Shown here: positions 24,327-31,462 of the stretch, piece after piece
How the letters are laid out: the number at the start of each line of letters is the position of its first letter
How positions within the stretch are numbered: position 1 is the first letter of the stretch
Source of the DNA: Bradyrhizobium sp.
GTDB lineage: Bacteria; Pseudomonadota; Alphaproteobacteria; Rhizobiales; Xanthobacteraceae
NCBI GenBank assembly: GCA_030681365.1
Contig: JAUXWH010000190.1
Span: 1-38,774 of the forward strand
DNA: 38,774 nt
Reading direction: 5' to 3'
The notes under the pieces: generated by a model
What the model saw: only the letters and a program-made list of their open reading frames with translations
Database searches by the model: none
Told to the model about the DNA's origin: nothing
Position numbers and translations under genes: made by a program

Positions 24327-24974
24327 ATGCCTAGTCTCGAGAACCTCAGGAAGCAGGCCAAGCTGATTCTGCGCTGGCATCGCGACCGCTATTATCCGGT
24401 CGCAGCCGAGATCAGGTCGGGCTTGCCGCGCTTTGGCCAGATGACCGATTCCGAAATCCTGTCGCAAGGCTTCAAGCTCGGCGATGCGCAGGAACTGGTC
24501 GCCAGGCTACATGGTTTTGAAAGCTGGCAGGCGCTCAAGACAGGAGTGAACACCATGTCAGATCATGCAGACACGATCTCAACCAAACCCGTCATCGCCG
24601 CTGCCGAGCCGCAACTGTTCGTTGCCGATATCAAGGCATCATGCGATTTCTTTACCGGCAGGCTCGGCTTCGCCGTCGCGTTCAGCCATGGCGAGCCGCC
24701 GTTTTATGCACAGGTCAAACGCGACGGCGCGCGGCTCAACCTGCGCTGCGTCGAGCGGCCGGTGATCGATCCGGTGCTGCGCGACCGCGAAGAATGGCTG
24801 TCGGCCGCGCTCACCGTCGCGACCGCTGAGGAGATCAAGGCGCTGTTTCTCGAATTTCAGGCCGCCGGTGTCGTGTTCTTTCAGACGCTGAAGCGGCAGC
24901 CCTGGGGGGCGAAAAACTTCATCGTCAGGGACCCGGACGGCAATCTGTTGCTATTCGCCGGACCGGCGGAGTAG
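24327..24974 (+). CDS. VOC-family (glyoxalase/bleomycin-resistance-like) protein with extra N-terminal domain
   Basis: The 215-residue protein is a fusion. Residues 1-75 (MPSLENLRKQAKLILRWHRD to ARLHGFESWQALKTGVNTM) match the short helical domain often found before ankyrin repeats or other modules. Residues about 90-215 form a vicinal-oxygen-chelate domain: PQLFVADIKASCDFFTGRLG, then YAQVKRDGARLNLRC and C-terminal KNFIVRDPDGNLLLFAGPAE. The C-terminal Glu-like ligand position (LLLFAG) is replaced by residues less suited to metal binding, so it may be a binding or resistance protein rather than a metalloenzyme. It stands alone between repeat-rich gaps. Confidence 0.8.
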   Translation: MPSLENLRKQAKLILRWHRDRYYPVAAEIRSGLPRFGQMTDSEILSQGFKLGDAQELVARLHGFESWQALKTGVNTMSDHADTISTKPVIAAAEPQLFVADIKASCDFFTGRLGFAVAFSHGEPPFYAQVKRDGARLNLRCVERPVIDPVLRDREEWLSAALTVATAEEIKALFLEFQAAGVVFFQTLKRQPWGAKNFIVRDPDGNLLLFAGPAE

Positions 24975-24993
24975 GGCGTCGCCGTCAGCTGTG

Positions 24994-25050
24994 TCGTGTC
25001 CCGGACGCGGTGCAGCGCCTCTTGGGCGATGCACCGCAGAGCCGGGACCC
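24994..25050. repeat. Intergenic palindromic repeat, CCCGGA(T/C)GC family, copy 2
   Basis: TCGTGTCCCGGACGCGGTGC at the left end continues for 2 more bases identical to the inverted right end of the 5943-6078 element (22 of 22). An inner GGTGCAGCGCC/GCGATGCACC pairing and a closing CCGGGACC at 25042-25049 complete a compact palindrome. It separates the convergent VOC and HAD genes. Confidence 0.7.
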
Positions 25051-25074
25051 ATTCGGCGGCGGTGCGTATGCCTG

Positions 25075-25779
25075 TCATCCGACAGGCGGCTGATCGTAAC
25101 GCCGACCAAGCGTTCCTTGCTGCTGTAGCACGGCCAGCAGGACGTTGAGGTCGGGCAGCACCGCGGCGCATTTCGCCCGCGATTCTTCGGTTGGCGGCAC
25201 GATGTCGGGCACCATGATAGTGATGGCTCCCGCCGCGTGAGCCGCGGCCACCCCGGGATTTGAGTCCTCGACGGCCAGGCAGAATTCCGGCTTCACCCCA
25301 AGGCGGGCCGCGGCCATGAGAAACAGATCGGGGCTGGGCTTGCCGCGCGTAACGTCATCCCTCGTCAGGACCATCCCGAAACGCGCACGGATCCCGGCGA
25401 GCGTCAAATGCCGGTCAGCCGAGCGCCGCGACGAGGAGGTGACGATCGCCATCGGACATTTGGCCTCCTGCAGCGCATCCAGCAATTCCACGGCGCCTTT
25501 TTTCAGCGGCAGGCCTGCTTTGAGAATTTCGTCGAACCGTGCACGAAAGATTTGGTCAAGACGTGCAAACGGGAAATCTTCGCCGTAGTACTCGCGGAGC
25601 ATGACTTCGCATTCCGGTCCGGGAACGCCGACCATCGAGTGGCAGAGTGCAGCGGTGTCGTCGGTATATCCACACGCCTCCAAGCCCGTCATCAAACTTT
25701 CGAAATAGACCTTCTCGGTGTCGAGCAATGTTCCATCCATATCGAGAAGGACGGCCTCGATGTTCCAACCGCTGCTCAT
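25075..25779 (-). CDS. HAD-superfamily phosphatase (beta-phosphoglucomutase-like subgroup)
   Basis: The 234-residue cytosolic hydrolase has motif I LLDMDGTLLDTE with nucleophile Asp13 and acid/base Asp15. The cap domain is helical (residues about 20-90, subclass IA). Motif II reads AIVTSSSRR, motif III lysine is in RGKPSPDLFLMAAARLG and motif IV is AVEDSNPGVAAAHAAG. This is the pattern of sugar-phosphate phosphatases and phosphoglucomutases of the CbbY/YniC type; the exact substrate cannot be told. ATG at 25779 overlaps the stop of the CWC gene by 4 bp, making it the last gene of an operon with that gene and an aldo/keto reductase. Confidence 0.88.
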   Translation of the reverse strand: MSSGWNIEAVLLDMDGTLLDTEKVYFESLMTGLEACGYTDDTAALCHSMVGVPGPECEVMLREYYGEDFPFARLDQIFRARFDEILKAGLPLKKGAVELLDALQEAKCPMAIVTSSSRRSADRHLTLAGIRARFGMVLTRDDVTRGKPSPDLFLMAAARLGVKPEFCLAVEDSNPGVAAAHAAGAITIMVPDIVPPTEESRAKCAAVLPDLNVLLAVLQQQGTLGRRYDQPPVG

Positions 25780-25985
25780 CTCGGCGTCGTGCTTTCCACC
25801 TGCGCCGCCGCCTTGCGCAGACAATCCCGGCACAGGCAGTCGCCGCCGTCCGAGGGCATCGGCAGGCGCGCGGCTTCTTCGCTGCACCAGCACGGCCCCG
25901 ACAGGCTGCACGAAAATTCCGTGCCGCAGCCGGCGCAGGCGAGACGGCGCGAGGTGGGGGCGGGGGGCTCCGGCCGGTTCGTCAT
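25776..25985 (-). CDS. Cysteine-rich CWC-family small protein
   Basis: The 69-residue protein has the CWC signature: CAGCGTEFSC, then PCWCSEEAARLPMPSDGGDC and CLCRDCLRKA. This gives eight cysteines plus a tryptophan, probably a structural zinc-binding fold. AAGGGATAGG lies about 3 nt before the ATG at 25985. It is 1 bp after the aldo/keto reductase stop and overlaps the HAD start by ATGA, so all three are tightly coupled. The function of the family is unknown to me. Confidence 0.85.
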   Translation of the reverse strand: MTNRPEPPAPTSRRLACAGCGTEFSCSLSGPCWCSEEAARLPMPSDGGDCLCRDCLRKAAAQVESTTPR

Positions 25986-25986
25986 C

Positions 25987-26928
25987 CTATCCCTTCGTGA
26001 TCGCATCAATCTCCGCGATCTCCTCGGCGCTCAGCGTCCAGCCGATCGCCTTGACGTTTTGCTCGACCTGCTCGACTCGGGTCGCGCCGGCAATGACGCT
26101 CGATACCTGCGGGCGCGACGCCAGCCACGAGAACGCCAACTCGAGCAGGGTGTGGCCGCGGCTGTCGGCGAACGCCTGCAGCTTCTCGACGATGTCCTCG
26201 TTACGCGGCGTGACATAACGGTCGCGCAGCGCCGGCGCCTTTGCGAAACGCGTGTCGGCGGGTGCGGCGGCGCCGCGCTGGTATTTGCCGGTCAGAAGAC
26301 CGCTGGCCAGCGGGAAGAACGGCAGCAGACCGAGCCTGTATTCCTGCGCCGCCGGCAGCAGGTCCTTCTCGATGTCGCGCATCACCAGGCTGTATTCGTC
26401 CTGGCACGACACGAAGCGGTTGACGCCCATCTGCCGCGCCATCAGCTCGGCCTCGGCGATACGCCAGGCCGGGAAATTCGAATTGCCGAGATAGCGCACC
26501 TTGCCCTGCCGCACCAGGTCGTCGAGCGCGCGCAGGGTTTCGTCGATCGGCGTCAGCGGATCGAAATCGTGCTGCTGGTAAAGGTCGATGTAATCGGTCT
26601 TCAGCCGCTTCAGGCTGGCCTCGACGGCGGACATGATGTAGCGCCGCGAGGCGCCCTGTTTGGTGCCGTCATTACTCATCGGCTTGGCGTATTTGGTCGC
26701 CAGCACGATGTCCTTGCGGCGGTCGCCGAGCACTTCGCCCAGCACGGTCTCGGAGCCACCCATGCCGGCATAGATGTCGGCGGTATCGAACAGCGTGATG
26801 CCGAGGTCGATCGCCTTGTGGATCACCTTGCGCGAGGTTTCGAGATCGGTACGCTGGCCGAAATTGTTGCAGCCGAGGCCGACGGCGGAGACACGCAGGC
26901 CGGAGCCGCCGAGATTGCGAATTTGCAT
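25987..26928 (-). CDS. Aldo/keto reductase
   Basis: The 313-residue NADPH-dependent oxidoreductase has a TIM barrel. The catalytic tetrad is visible: Asp and Tyr in DTADIYAGMGGSE, Lys in LATKYAKP and His in LYQQHDFDPLTP. NADP-binding motifs near the C-terminus include VSSVIAGATRVEQVEQN. It belongs to the AKR subgroup containing YghZ/Tas-like and potassium-channel beta-subunit relatives. ATG at 26928 starts MQIRNLGGSGLRVSAVGLGC, the usual family start, and is chosen over further upstream frame. It is first of an operon with the CWC and HAD genes. Physiological substrate unknown. Confidence 0.92.
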   Translation of the reverse strand: MQIRNLGGSGLRVSAVGLGCNNFGQRTDLETSRKVIHKAIDLGITLFDTADIYAGMGGSETVLGEVLGDRRKDIVLATKYAKPMSNDGTKQGASRRYIMSAVEASLKRLKTDYIDLYQQHDFDPLTPIDETLRALDDLVRQGKVRYLGNSNFPAWRIAEAELMARQMGVNRFVSCQDEYSLVMRDIEKDLLPAAQEYRLGLLPFFPLASGLLTGKYQRGAAAPADTRFAKAPALRDRYVTPRNEDIVEKLQAFADSRGHTLLELAFSWLASRPQVSSVIAGATRVEQVEQNVKAIGWTLSAEEIAEIDAITKG

Positions 26929-27016
26929 GGATCGATCCTGTGGGATGGGGCGCGAGGCGGAAGCATATTGTGACCCGGCGGCGCGCAGGCCGCAAGGTGC
27001 GGTGCCGCCGTGCGGA

Positions 27017-27853
27017 TCAGGCCTGCGCCGGCCGCGGCCGCAACTGTTCGGCGGCGAGGGCCTGCGCGGCCGGCGCATGGCGCAGCGCCGCAGCGGTCAT
27101 GCGTCGCACCGATCGTTCGGCGTCGCGCGTGATCGCCTTGCGGTCCGCGCTCCTGTCATGGGCGGTCGCAGCTCCCCAGCTCACGGTGACGTCGACGGCG
27201 CCGGACGCCAGCACGGCCAGCAGGTGCGGGATCAACTCGGCGTCGCCGTACCATGCCACCCGCTGGCGCAGGCCGCGGCCCAACGGCACGCCGCTGAGGC
27301 TGCGATAGGCCAGCGACATCGGCTGCACGGTGACATGGCTATGCTGCGTCGAGTTGCCGAGCGCGTGATGCACCGCGCCGACCAGCGCGGAGCGGAACGG
27401 CAGCACCCGGATGCCGTCGCTCGAGGTGCCCTCGGCGAACAGCACCACGGCGTCGCCGCCGAGCAGCCGGCCGGCGATTTCCCGGCTCGCCGCGCCGGTC
27501 TGATGTCGGGCCTGCCGGTTGATGAAGATGGTTCGCTGCAATCTGGCCAGCCAGCCGAATACCGGCCATCGCGCCACCTCGTGCTTGGCGACGAACACCA
27601 TGGGCGAAAGCGCCGATATCACGCAGATGTCGAGCCAGGAGACGTGGTTCGACAGGATCAGCGCGGGACTGGCGGTCGATCGCGTCCCGACTTCGCTAAT
27701 CCGCACCCCGATCAGCGCGCAGAGGATGCGATGATAGCAATGCGGCAGGGTGCGCTGCAGCCGCAGGCCGAGGGCCATGGCGGCGAGCTGGAACGGCAGC
27801 AGCACCAGCGTGAGGGTGGCGAAGGCCAGCAGGATCGACAGGGCGCGGATCAT
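27017..27853 (-). CDS. plsC: 1-acyl-sn-glycerol-3-phosphate acyltransferase
   Basis: The 278-residue membrane-bound acyltransferase makes phosphatidic acid or a related lipid. An N-terminal TM helix (ILLAFATLTLVLLPFQLAAM) is followed by motif I NHVSWLD (HX4D), motif II-like RTIFINRQAR, motif III FAEGTSSDG and motif IV VQPMSLAYR. ATG at 27853 (MIRALSILLAF) gives the normal family N-terminus. The frame extends upstream but without protein character. The gap to the downstream aldo/keto reductase is 88 bp, so cotranscription is possible. Bacteria of this group carry several PlsC paralogs, so this may be an ornithine-lipid (OlsA-like) or general enzyme. Confidence 0.88.
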   Translation of the reverse strand: MIRALSILLAFATLTLVLLPFQLAAMALGLRLQRTLPHCYHRILCALIGVRISEVGTRSTASPALILSNHVSWLDICVISALSPMVFVAKHEVARWPVFGWLARLQRTIFINRQARHQTGAASREIAGRLLGGDAVVLFAEGTSSDGIRVLPFRSALVGAVHHALGNSTQHSHVTVQPMSLAYRSLSGVPLGRGLRQRVAWYGDAELIPHLLAVLASGAVDVTVSWGAATAHDRSADRKAITRDAERSVRRMTAAALRHAPAAQALAAEQLRPRPAQA

Positions 27854-28034
27854 GGATACGCCACGCAACGAGCGACGGCACAAAAAAATGCGGCCCCGGT
27901 CAGACGCGGCGACTGACGGGGACCGCTGGGGGCGCATGATCCGTGACGGGGGGCCCTGATCAGACGCAGGCGGAACCTAGCCGGGCTTTGTTACGCAGCC
28001 ATGACACCGGGACTTATCCACAGGCAAACGCCAA

Positions 28035-28496
28035 TCAGAACACCTTGCGATAGACCACGATGCCGGTCTTCTCCGCCTCCTTGTCGTAAAGCTGCATCGC
28101 GGTGTGGTTGGTGTTGTACGTGAACCAGTAGACCCGCGGCGATCCGGCCAGCCTTGCCTGTTCGTAGACGCCGTTGATCAGCGCGCGGCCGACGCCTTTG
28201 CCGCGCGCGGCCTGGCTGGTGAAGAGATCCTGCAGGTAGATGGTCGGCTCGATGGCGGTGGTGCTGCGGTGAAACAAATAATGCACCAGCCCGAGCAATT
28301 CGCCGGCGCGCTCGGCGACAAGAGCGTGCACCGGCTCATAGGCATCGAAGAAGCGCGCCCATGTCATCGCGGTGATGGCGGGATCGAGCGCGGTCGGTCC
28401 CGTCCGCTCGTAGAACGCGTTGTAGCCGTTCCACAAAGGAAGCCAGCGGTCGTAGTCCTGCCGGGCCACGGAGCGGACAGTCAGTTCGTCGGACAT
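28035..28496 (-). CDS. GNAT-family N-acetyltransferase
   Basis: The 153-residue acetyl-CoA-dependent transferase shows the GNAT core. These are a strand LGLVHYLFHRSTT, YLQDLFTSQAARGKGVGRAL with the Q/RxxGxG/A acetyl-CoA loop (ARGKGVG), and the C-terminal VYWFTYNTNHTAMQLYDKEA, where AMQLYDK is motif B. ATG at 28496 is chosen; an ATG at 28568 would add 24 residues without family character. The acceptor is unknown. It stands alone on the minus strand between plsC and a PAS protein. Confidence 0.85.
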   Translation of the reverse strand: MSDELTVRSVARQDYDRWLPLWNGYNAFYERTGPTALDPAITAMTWARFFDAYEPVHALVAERAGELLGLVHYLFHRSTTAIEPTIYLQDLFTSQAARGKGVGRALINGVYEQARLAGSPRVYWFTYNTNHTAMQLYDKEAEKTGIVVYRKVF

Positions 28497-28623
28497 TTTC
28501 GATTTTGCACCCGTGATTGGAGCCGACCCGCAAGGCGCGCGCTCCAGCGATGATACCGGACCTTTCATTAGAGACAGCGCCGGGCGGGATCAATCGCATT
28601 CGACGCGGGGGGCCGCGCCGTCG

Positions 28624-29439
28624 TTATTCTGCGGCGCGCAGGTGCCGTGCAAGGTCGCGATAGCCGCCGCCGCGTAGTGACCGGTAATAGTCGGCGCCGG
28701 CGGGATCGTCGGTGTGGCGGACCAGGTCGGTCACCGGCGTATAGCTCAGCATTCGCCCGCCGTCGGGCAACGCCGTGCAGCTGAATCGCAGCACCTGGCC
28801 GTCCCGCAGGTTGATGTTGATCGGCGTCGAGTCGCCCGCCCGCATCATCTCGGTGCGGCCGGCGATGAAGTGGCTCAATTCGTCCTCCGGCAGTTCGAAG
28901 GCGCCGGTATCGCGCCCGTGATACATCAGCGCAATGAAGGGCGGCTTGCTGTCGGCCTTTTCGTCGGGAAGCGAAAAGTAGTGGCGGAAGGCGCGGTTGA
29001 TGAATTCGGCGCGGGTGTCGGCATCGAGCAGCACGATGCCGATGTCGACTTGGTCGAGCGCCGACCTCAGCCGCTCCGCGGTGGCGTGATGGCGGCGCTG
29101 CGAGTCGAAAGCATCGATCCATTTCCGGCGCAGGTGGCCGGTGATGACGGCGGTGCCGGCTGCGGTGATCGCCAGCAGCACCATGCGGGCCAGATCCGAC
29201 ATGTCGTAGCCGGGCGTGGCGCGGTGGTTGAGGAAGAACAACGCCGACGCGACCACCGCAATGGCGGCGCTGGCCAGCCCGGAGGCTGTGCCGGAGAGCG
29301 AGGCCGCGAAAGCCACGATGCAGACGAACAGTGGCGCGGGATTGGGAACGGCAACCAGGGTGCGGTCGACCAGGAAGGCGATCAACGCCGTTGCTGCCGT
29401 CAGAAGCGGACCGGAAAGTGCGCGCCAGTCGAACTGCAT
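28624..29439 (-). CDS. Membrane PAS-domain protein without output domain
   Basis: The 271-residue protein has an N-terminal KdpD-like DUF4118 membrane domain of about four TM segments (LLTAATALIAFLVDRTLVAV through MVLLAITAAGTAVITGHLRR). A short coiled coil follows, then a PAS_7-type sensor domain (LDQVDIGIVLLDADTRAEFI to GGRMLSYTPVTDLV). Usually such a module precedes a histidine kinase or GGDEF domain, but here the frame ends about 30 residues after PAS and nothing similar follows downstream. It may be a stand-alone sensor partner or a truncated kinase. Start ATG at 29439 is well placed before the first TM helix. Confidence 0.75.
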   Translation of the reverse strand: MQFDWRALSGPLLTAATALIAFLVDRTLVAVPNPAPLFVCIVAFAASLSGTASGLASAAIAVVASALFFLNHRATPGYDMSDLARMVLLAITAAGTAVITGHLRRKWIDAFDSQRRHHATAERLRSALDQVDIGIVLLDADTRAEFINRAFRHYFSLPDEKADSKPPFIALMYHGRDTGAFELPEDELSHFIAGRTEMMRAGDSTPININLRDGQVLRFSCTALPDGGRMLSYTPVTDLVRHTDDPAGADYYRSLRGGGYRDLARHLRAAE

Positions 29440-29645
29440 GCTCGCTCGCTCTCGTTGCCACGAGGGATAAAGGCCGCAGCATGACGCATGGTTGCAACAG
29501 CGGGGGAATTTCCCGCGCCATGCCTAAAATGCGGTTGATCCGGTCAAGGCGGATTTCCGAACGCTTGAATCAAATGATATTCGATTGTCGGGGAACCGGC
29601 TTGCGGCCGGGTGTATTGCGCCGCCGACACTTCGAAAGGACATTC

Positions 29646-29996
29646 ATGCCCAACATTTCGCCGCAGGTCTTGCCGATCCTGATGCTGTTTGCCTCCAATG
29701 TCTTCATGACCTTCGCCTGGTACGGCCATCTCAAGTTCAAGGGGAGCTGGCTGCCGGCTGTCGTGCTGGTGAGCTGGGGCATCGCGTTCTTCGAATACTG
29801 GCTCGCGGTGCCGGCCAACCGCTGGGGCAGCGAGGTATATTCGGCGGCCCAGCTAAAAACCATTCAGGAGGTGATCACGCTGGTGGTGTTCGCCGGTTTC
29901 TCGGTGCTGTACCTGAAGGAGCCGCTGGGCTGGAATCACGGATTGGGCTTCGCACTGATCGCCGCGGGCGCGTTCTTCATTTTCCACAAATGGTGA
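29646..29996 (+). CDS. DMT-family small membrane protein (DUF486)
   Basis: The 116-residue integral membrane protein has four TM segments, begins MPNISPQVLPILMLFASNVF and contains the DUF486 signature FEYWLAVPANRWGSEVYSAA plus a C-terminal GLGFALIAAGAFFIFHKW. The family is distantly related to drug/metabolite transporters. AAAGGA lies about 6 nt upstream of the ATG. A palindromic repeat begins right after its stop. Substrate unknown. Confidence 0.88.
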   Translation: MPNISPQVLPILMLFASNVFMTFAWYGHLKFKGSWLPAVVLVSWGIAFFEYWLAVPANRWGSEVYSAAQLKTIQEVITLVVFAGFSVLYLKEPLGWNHGLGFALIAAGAFFIFHKW

Positions 29997-30006
29997 GTGG
30001 CTGCGC

Positions 30007-30132
30007 TCCCTCTTCCGCTTGCGGGGGAGGGCTGGGGTGGGGGTGTCTCCGCGGGTACCGGCGCGAGCGGAGAGACTTCCCCCACCCGCCGCTCATTTCA
30101 TTCGCGTCGACCTCCCCCGCAAGCGGGAGAGG
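30007..30132. repeat. Intergenic palindromic repeat, GGGGAGGG family
   Basis: A perfect 16-bp inverted pair, CCGCTTGCGGGGGAGG at 30015-30030 and its complement at 30111-30126, encloses inner G-tracts and complementary C-tracts around 30071-30090. It lies between two convergent genes. The G-tract block resembles that of the element inside uvrB (583-722), suggesting one family. Confidence 0.8.
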
Positions 30133-30149
30133 TAAGAAGAAGGCTGCGC

Positions 30150-31343
30150 TCACACCACTTCCCGCGCGCGCAAATCCGCGATCGCATCGGCGCCGTAGCC
30201 GAGCGAGGCCAGCACCTCGTCGGTATGGGCGCCGAGTTCGGGCGCCATGGAATCGAGCCGGCCGCCGCCATGGGCGAGCTTGAAACCGCTGCCGGCGAAG
30301 CGCAGCCGGCCATAGGGGGTATCGATCTCCTGAATGGCGCCGCGCGCCGCGATCTGCGGGTGATCGATCACCTCCTCGATCTTCCAGATGCTGGCGCAGG
30401 GCGCGCCGGCTGCCTCCAGGATCTTCTCCCACTCGCGCGGATCCTTTTTCGCGAGCGCCTGCTCGATGATGGCGCGCAGCGCCGGTTCGTTTTCCTGCCG
30501 CGCGAACCAGTCGGCGAAGCGCGGGTCCTCCAGCGCGTCGGCGCGGCCTAGCGCCGTCATCAGCGCGCGGTATTGCTTCTCGCTGTTGACGGCGAGCAGC
30601 AGGTAGCCTTCGCCCGCTCTGAACAGATTGGCGGTCGAGCGGCGGCTGACGGCCTGGTTGCCGGACAGTTGCTGACGATGGCCGGCGACGGTGTAGTCCG
30701 CCACCTGTCCCGACAGGAACGCCAGCGATGCCTCCAGCATGGAGACGTCGACCAACTGCCCCTTGCCGGTGTGGGTGCGCTGGAACAGCGCGCTGGAGAC
30801 GCCGAACGCCGCGGTCGCTCCGGACAGCACGTCGCAGACGGCAAAGCCGGCGCGAGTCGGCCCGGTTTCCTCATGGCCGGTGATCGCCATGATGCCCGAC
30901 AGCGCCTGGATCTTGCCGTCATAGCCGGCGCCCGACCGTTCCGGGCCGGTCTGGCCGAAGCCGGAGACGGCGCAATAGATCAGTTTCGGGTTGATCTGCG
31001 AAAGTGCTTCGTAGCCGATGCCGAGTTTGTCCATCACGCCGGGACGAAAATTTTCCATCACCACATCGGCCGCTGCCGCGAGTTGTTTGACGATGGCGAT
31101 CGCCTCCGGCTTTTGCAGGTCGAGCGTCAGGCTGCGCTTGTTGCCGTTGATCGCCTGCCAGCCCGGGGCGAGGCCGCGATCGGCCCATTCGCGGCTGAGC
31201 GGGGTACGGCGCATGTCCTCGCCCTCGCGGCGCTCCACCTTGATGACGTCGGCGCCGAGCAGCGCGAGCTGGTAGCTCGCATAGGGGCCGGCCAGCACCT
31301 GCGTGAAGTCGAGAATCTTCACGCCTTCGAACGGTCGGGTCAT
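30150..31343 (-). CDS. CaiB/BaiF-family CoA-transferase (class III)
   Basis: The 397-residue enzyme moves CoA between carboxylic acids. The N-terminal signature is GVKILDFTQVLAGPYASYQL, followed by ALLGADVIKVERREGEDMR, MENFRPGVMDKLGIGYEAL and YCAVSGFGQTGPERSGAGYD. The likely catalytic Asp lies in GFAVCDVLSGATAAFG. The C-terminal part (SIWKIEEVIDHPQIAARGAI) completes the interlocked-dimer fold. ATG at 31343 gives MTRPFEGVKI. A palindromic repeat separates it from the upstream GrdB-like gene on the same strand, with an enoyl-CoA hydratase beyond, so a small acyl-CoA pathway is possible. Substrate unknown. Confidence 0.92.
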   Translation of the reverse strand: MTRPFEGVKILDFTQVLAGPYASYQLALLGADVIKVERREGEDMRRTPLSREWADRGLAPGWQAINGNKRSLTLDLQKPEAIAIVKQLAAAADVVMENFRPGVMDKLGIGYEALSQINPKLIYCAVSGFGQTGPERSGAGYDGKIQALSGIMAITGHEETGPTRAGFAVCDVLSGATAAFGVSSALFQRTHTGKGQLVDVSMLEASLAFLSGQVADYTVAGHRQQLSGNQAVSRRSTANLFRAGEGYLLLAVNSEKQYRALMTALGRADALEDPRFADWFARQENEPALRAIIEQALAKKDPREWEKILEAAGAPCASIWKIEEVIDHPQIAARGAIQEIDTPYGRLRFAGSGFKLAHGGGRLDSMAPELGAHTDEVLASLGYGADAIADLRAREVV

Positions 31344-31362
31344 GCGGGCGTCCTCCTGCGCC

Positions 31363-31441
31363 CGTCATTGCGAGCGAAGCGAAGCAATCCATTCTTTCTT
31401 TGCGCGGCGTGGTGGTTTGCTTCGCTTCGCTCGCAATGACG
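31363..31441. repeat. Palindromic repeat with perfect 25-bp arms (CGTCATTGCGAGCGAAGC family)
   Basis: The arms 31363-31387 and 31417-31441 are perfectly complementary over 25 bp, with a 29-bp loop. It lies between two same-strand genes, where it would form a very stable hairpin in the transcript. The sequence is, as I recall, one of the commonest intergenic repeats of Bradyrhizobium. Perfect arms suggest recent movement or strong selection. Confidence 0.9.
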
Positions 31442-31462
31442 ACGGTGAGACCGCCGCCCCGC

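Noticed and set aside
28014..28022. TTATCCACA, a perfect DnaA box
   Set aside because: Only one copy, no cluster, no AT-rich unwinding zone and no dnaA, parAB or repABC nearby, so it is not evidence for an origin.
5943..31441. Repeats considered as CRISPR arrays or insertion-sequence ends
   Set aside because: They are single palindromes separated by kilobases, without regular spacers, cas genes, transposase genes or target duplications.
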